From NCBI GenBank assembly GCA_021568835.1, contig JAKGSH010000010.1, positions 806,001-870,000 on the forward strand: a DNA stretch of 64,000 nucleotides, written 5' to 3'. A model generated the notes under the pieces. The model was not told the origin of the DNA. It saw nothing but the letters and a program-made list of their open reading frames with translations, and did not search any database. Made by a program: the position numbers and the translations under genes. This document shows, one piece after another, positions 58,873 to 64,000 of this stretch (within the stretch, counting starts at the first letter, position 1; every line of letters begins with the position of its first letter). Source of the DNA: Streptomyces sp. Tue 6430 (GTDB taxonomy: Bacteria; Actinomycetota; Actinomycetes; Streptomycetales; Streptomycetaceae).

Positions 58873-59595
58873 ATGACGTCGGACGGATGGACGCGCGTGG
58901 TGCGCGAACAGCTCGCAATGGGTCGGTTGCTCCCTCTGGGCGGACCGGGGGACGGGGCGTGGATCGCGGAGGACGCGGCGGAGGCGGTGCTGCGGCGGGC
59001 GGCGCGGGAACTGCCCGGCGTGCGCCTGGGCGCGCTGCGGATCGCGGTGGCGGATCCCGGCGCGACGTACGAGCCGGTGGTGCCGGCGCCGCCGAGCGCG
59101 CTGCCGCCGGGGCCGTTGCGGGTGACGGCGGAGTTCGCGGCGGCGGCCTCCGCGCCGCTGCCCACGACCGCGTCCCGGCTGCGCACGGCGCTGGCGGTGG
59201 CGGCGGCGGAGCGGCTCGGGCTGGTGGTGGCCGAGGTGGACCTGCGGGTGACGGCGCTGCTCGACGGCGAGGAGGAGCAGCCGGGGCCCGGGCCGGAGTC
59301 CGGGCGGCCGCCCCGGCCGGCCACGGCGGCGCGGGAGGGCGACGAGGCGCGCGTCGCCGAGGCCGCCCTGTCGGTGCCCGGGGTGTCCGCGCTGACGGAC
59401 GTGCTCGGGCGCGCGGTGCGTCTGGAGGAGCGGCGGGACGTGACGGCCGCGCTGCCGCGACGGCACGCGCGCGTGGAGATCGCGGTGCGCGCGGACCACC
59501 GGGCGCTGGAGGTCGCCCGGGGGGTCCGCGCGGCGGTGTCGGAGGCGCTGGCGGATCAGCCGACGGTGGCGGTGCTGGTGACGGCGGCGGGCTGA
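58873..59595 (+). CDS. Conserved streptomycete protein next to the Asp23 cluster
   Basis: ATG 58873 (MTSDGWTRVVREQLAMGRLL), 240 residues, Ala/Arg/Glu-rich. It has two regions that read like Asp23-type beta-alpha units (GVRLGALRIAVADPGATYEPVV and HARVEIAVRADHRALEVARGVRAAVSEALADQPTVAVLVTA). I recall this type being called a nucleopolyhedrovirus P10-family protein, which the sequence does not support. It is divergent from the Asp23 operon, 88 bp apart. Confidence 0.75.
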   Translation: MTSDGWTRVVREQLAMGRLLPLGGPGDGAWIAEDAAEAVLRRAARELPGVRLGALRIAVADPGATYEPVVPAPPSALPPGPLRVTAEFAAAASAPLPTTASRLRTALAVAAAERLGLVVAEVDLRVTALLDGEEEQPGPGPESGRPPRPATAAREGDEARVAEAALSVPGVSALTDVLGRAVRLEERRDVTAALPRRHARVEIAVRADHRALEVARGVRAAVSEALADQPTVAVLVTAAG

Positions 59596-59680
59596 ACGCC
59601 CGCCGCCGTCACCCGGTCCACCTCGGCCGCCCGGTCCGGCTCGGCCCCCCGGTCCGCCCGGTCCGGCTCGGCCGTCGGTG

Positions 59681-60483
59681 TCACTCTCCGAGGCCGGCCA
59701 GGTCCCGCAGGCGGCGGGCCTGGGAGGCGCGTTCGGCCGCCCGCTGCTCGTCGTACGTCCTGTCGCCGGCGCCGCGCAGCAGCGTCTTCGTCTCGACGAC
59801 CGCGTCGCGCGGCGCGGCCAGGAGGGCCGCGGCCAGCTCGCGGACCGTCGCGTCCAGTTCGGCGACGGGCACGGCGACGTTGGCGAGGCCGGTGGCGACC
59901 GCCTCCTCGGCGTGCACGAAGCGGCCGGTCAGGCAGATCTCGACGGCGCGGCCGTACCCCACGAGGGAGACGAGGGGTGCGTGCCGGTGAGGTCCGGCAC
60001 CAGGCCGAGGGCGGTCTCGCGCATGGCGAACTGCACGTCGTCGGCGACGACGCGCAGGTCACAGGCGAGGGCCAGCTGGAAGCCCGCGCCGATGGCGTGG
60101 CCCTGGACGGCGGCGATCGACACGAGGTCGTTGCGCCGCCACCAGGTGAAGCCCTCCTGGAACTCGGCGATGGCTGCGTCGAGTTCGGCGTCGCCACTGC
60201 GCGCGAGGTCGATGAAGGAGGGTTCGCCCTCGATCCCCTCGGGCGTGAACATCTGCCGGTCGAGGCCGGCGGAGAAGGACTTGCCCTCGCCGCGCAGCAC
60301 GACCACGCGGACGGAGCCCGGCAGTTGCCGGCCCGCTTCGGCCAGCGCGCGCCACATCGCGGGGCTCTGCGCGTTGCGCTTGGCCGGATTGGTCAGCGTC
60401 ACCGTGGCGAGCGCGTCGTCGACGGTGAGCCGTACGCCGTCCTTGTCGAGCAGGGGAACGAGTTCCTGGCCGGACGTGGTCAT
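59681..60483 (-). CDS. Enoyl-CoA hydratase/isomerase family protein, one frame break
   Basis: ATG 60483 (MTTSGQELVPLLDKDGVRLT) with GGAGGC before it, about 267 residues. Crotonase blocks are NPAKRNAQSPAMW, VLRGEGKSFSAGLDRQMF (oxyanion hole) and AAVQGHAIGAGFQLALACDLRVVADDVQFAMRETALGLVPD, with YGRAVEICLTGRFVHAEEAVATGLAN and a helical C-terminus. The frame breaks at GGGG 59974-59977; one extra base restores TGTHPLVSLVGYGRAVEI. The acyl-CoA substrate cannot be predicted. Confidence 0.9.
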
Positions 60484-60600
60484 GGGGCGCCTCCGATGGG
60501 TGCGGTCAGCTAGCGGTCGGCTAAGTGACTGCACAGTAACCACCCGGTCGATCGGAAGACCGACCGGGTGGCCACCATCGGATTCGATGGGCCGCCCGGA

Positions 60601-60822
60601 TCAGGACGAGGCGGCCTTCTTGCCGCGCGTCGCTCCGCCACGCCCACGGAGCGTGACGCCCGACTCGCTGAGCATCCGGTGCACGAAGCCATACGAGCGG
60701 CCGGTCTCCTCGGCCAGTGCCCGGATGCTCGCACCGGAGTCGTACTTCTTCTTCAGGTCTGCCGCGAGCTTGTCGCGCGCGTCGCCGGTCACCCGGCTGC
60801 CCTTCTTCAGAGTCTCGGCCAC
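60601..60822 (-). CDS. gbn: GATC-binding nucleoid-associated protein Gbn
   Basis: GTG 60822 (VAETLKKGSRVTGDARDKLA) after GAGGAGGC, 73 residues. The HTH core is KKYDSGASIRALAEETGRSYGFVHRMLSESGVTLRGRGG and the tail is basic (ATRGKKAASS). From memory it corresponds to S. coelicolor SCO1839, described as the GATC-binding nucleoid protein Gbn, which influences development and antibiotic timing. Gene size, HTH and place in the core order all fit. Confidence 0.88.
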   Translation of the reverse strand: MAETLKKGSRVTGDARDKLAADLKKKYDSGASIRALAEETGRSYGFVHRMLSESGVTLRGRGGATRGKKAASS

Positions 60823-61156
60823 CCGTGCCTCCTCATGGGAAGTGCGCTCTGGTCCCCTCATGATCACCCCTTCCGGCCCCGATGGCCACCCATTCGGCAA
60901 GGTCCGTGCGACAGGGTTGTGACGACAGGAGCACGTCTCCACGATCGGAATGTGTAATTCCGGTGCCGGGCGTTCGTACGGCCGAACGGGTTCTTCCACG
61001 AAGTGCCAGGTCAGGGACGCACGACGGCCGGCCCCCGATGGGTCGGGGGCCGGCCGTGAAATCGGTGGAGGACACACCTCGATACGAGGAGATCTCACAC
61101 AGATGATGGATCACCGGTGGGCCGAATGATCCATACGCCGTGGATCAAGCGTTCGG
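60823..61156. promoter_or_regulatory. gbn promoter region and terminator of the ABC-F gene
   Basis: No gene is present here. The right part, 61024-61057, is a 15-bp hairpin (ACGGCCGGCCCCCGA / TCGGGGGCCGGCCGT), probably the terminator of the ABC-F gene that is transcribed toward gbn. The region 60830-61020 should hold the gbn promoter; I cannot point to -35/-10 elements with confidence. Confidence 0.55.
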
Positions 61157-62755
<1,599 letters not shown>

Positions 62756-63181
62756 GGACAGACTCCAGAGCGGGTGGGGGCGGGATGGGCGGCTGAGGAC
62801 GTTCCCGCCGTCTAATGCGCGAGGAGAATGGCCATGAAGTCATTCTAACGGGGCCGTGCAAGCACTTTTCCTGAGTGCGCGTGTTCGATCTCCGCGCGGA
62901 TCGCGTGCCTGGTCCGGCGCGGATCGCGTGCCTGGTCCGGCGCGGATCGCGTGCCTGGTCCGGCGCGGATCGCGTGCCTGGTCCGGCGCGGGCCGCGCGC
63001 GGGCGGGAAGCGGCGGGGCGCGCGCGGCGGTCGGGGCCGCACGTGCAACGGCGGGACGCGGGGGTACCTGACTGCCGACCCGCCTCCCGGTGCGGTCCGC
63101 CCGCGGGCGTGGGCCCCACGCGCGTGGGGGCACGCAGGGGGCGAGGACGACGGCCGAGGGCGGCACAGACGGAGGTGGCCC
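62756..63181. repeat. Intergenic region with a 23-bp tandem repeat carrying GATC sites
   Basis: GCGCGGATCGCGTGCCTGGT plus CCG is repeated four times with a 23-bp period from 62894 to 62985. Each copy carries one GATC (62899, 62922, 62945, 62968), and a fifth GATC lies at 62887. No gene is visible in the region. It lies between the ABC-F start and the metallopeptidase start and must hold both promoters. Confidence 0.85.
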
Positions 63182-64000
63182 GTGCAGTTCGACGACGACG
63201 CCAGACTGGACACGTCCGAGGTGCAGGACGTGCGCGGGAGCCGGATCCCGGGCGGGCGGGCGACCGTGGGCGGTGGCATCGCCGGGCTGGTCGCGCTGCT
63301 GCTGGCGCTGTTCCTCGGGGTCGGGCCGGACCAGCTCGGGCTCTCCTCGGGCGGCGACGAGCCCGCGGCGACCTCGTCGGGGCTCGCCCAGGTGCAGCGC
63401 GACTGCCGTACCGGGCAGGACGCGAACACACGGGACGACTGCCGGATCGTGGCGGTGGTCAACAGCGTGCAGGACTTCTGGGACGGGGAGCTCCGGCGGC
63501 GGGACGGCACGTACACGCGCTCGTCCACCGTGTTCTTCGCCCAGCGGGTGGGGACGGCGTGCGGGACGGCGACCTCGGCGGTGGGGCCGTTCTACTGCCC
63601 GGGCGACCGGAAGGTCTACCTGGACCTGGGGTTCTTCGACGAACTGCGGTCGACGTTCGGCGCGAGCGGCGGGCCCTTCGCTCAGGCGTACGTCGTGGCG
63701 CACGAGTACGGGCACCACGTGCAGGACCTCGTGGGCACGCTGGGCCGCTCGCAGGACGGGCCGGCCGGCGCCGGCAGCGCCGCGGTGAGCGTCGAGCTGC
63801 AGGCCGACTGCTACGCGGGCGTGTGGGCCCGGCACGCCACCACGACGCCGGACGAGTCGACCGGGCGGCCGCTGATCACCAGCCTCACCGCCGCGGACAT
63901 CTCCGACGGGCTGGACGCCGCGGCGGCCGTGGGCGACGACCGGATCCAGGAGCGGTTCCAGGGCGGGTGACGCCCGAGACGTGGACGCACGGTTCGGCGG
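63182..64000 (+). CDS. Neutral zinc metallopeptidase, YpfJ family (3' end outside window), one frame break
   Basis: GTG 63182 (VQFDDDARLDTSEVQDVRGS) with GGAGG before it. One N-terminal membrane helix (GGIAGLVALLLALFLGVG), then a peptidase domain with FYCPGDRKVYLDLGFFDELR, VVAHEYGHHVQDLVG (HExxH zinc site) and SVELQADCYAGVWARHA. The frame breaks at GGG 63961-63963; one extra G gives FQGRVTPETWTHGSA, as in family members, and the gene then continues past 64000. It is probably anchored with the catalytic part outside. Confidence 0.9.

Overview
The window is chromosomal DNA of a Streptomyces. It is very G+C-rich, and it carries a cysteine-less chaplin (chpE), a Spo0M-like protein, a Gbn-type nucleoid protein, a DmdR-type iron box and an rRNA operon without spacer tRNAs. 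From memory, the gene order matches the S. coelicolor core around SCO1778-SCO1845 (chpE = SCO1800, serB = SCO1808, fabI = SCO1814, gbn = SCO1839). I see no biosynthetic cluster, prophage, CRISPR array or insertion sequence; this is mostly core housekeeping DNA.

Layout. 0-7 kb: 5' part of tlyA, a small partner gene, an SCP2 protein, an iron-box-controlled siderophore ABC importer (two permeases plus ATPase, no binding protein), a NagD-like HAD phosphatase and a DUF1015 protein. 7-9 kb: a large Arg/Asp/Gly-rich protein with a TPR-like C-terminal half, lying directly downstream of the rRNA operon. 9.2-14.4 kb: 5S-23S-16S rRNA, transcribed right to left from a promoter region at about 14.5-14.9 kb. 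15-16 kb: a methylpurine DNA glycosylase and the decayed remnant of a second copy. 16-22 kb: Spo0M, PEBP, HNH protein, SPFH/NfeD pair, ABC ATPase, an unknown gene and chpE. 22-24 kb: a DosS/DosR-like two-component pair. 24-32 kb: SDR-queA pair, secreted SLT lysozyme-like protein, a double-FHA ABC exporter and a streptophobe membrane protein. 32-39 kb: serB, sixA, MFS transporter/GntR pair and the fabG-fabI operon. 39-48 kb: tldD-pmbA, tyrS, small membrane proteins, moaA and the acetate symporter actP with its DUF485 partner. 48-56 kb: S8 protease, VIT1 transporter, exonuclease-BRCT, zinc ribbon, SURF1, GH15 and an atypical SDR. 56-61 kb: an Asp23/Gls24-AmaP envelope cluster, an enoyl-CoA hydratase and gbn. 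61-64 kb: an ABC-F ATPase and the start of a YpfJ-type metallopeptidase.

The most important overall observation is technical. About fifteen conserved genes, including tyrS and serB, carry a reading-frame break, and nearly every break can be repaired by adding one G or C to a short G or C run. Two internal repeats (in the RDG-rich gene and in the DUF3099 tail) contain the unbroken run in the sister copy. This looks like systematic homopolymer under-calling in the sequence rather than gene decay, so I annotate these genes over their full repaired extents.

The most interesting biology: three 85-bp units inserted at the tldD/pmbA junction, each ending in its own ribosome-binding site and ATGA; a DosR-like inverted repeat upstream of a GAF histidine kinase; a cluster of GATC sites, four of them at 23-bp spacing, near the gene of the GATC-binding protein Gbn; a Cys-free chaplin; and an SDR that has lost its catalytic Tyr and Lys.
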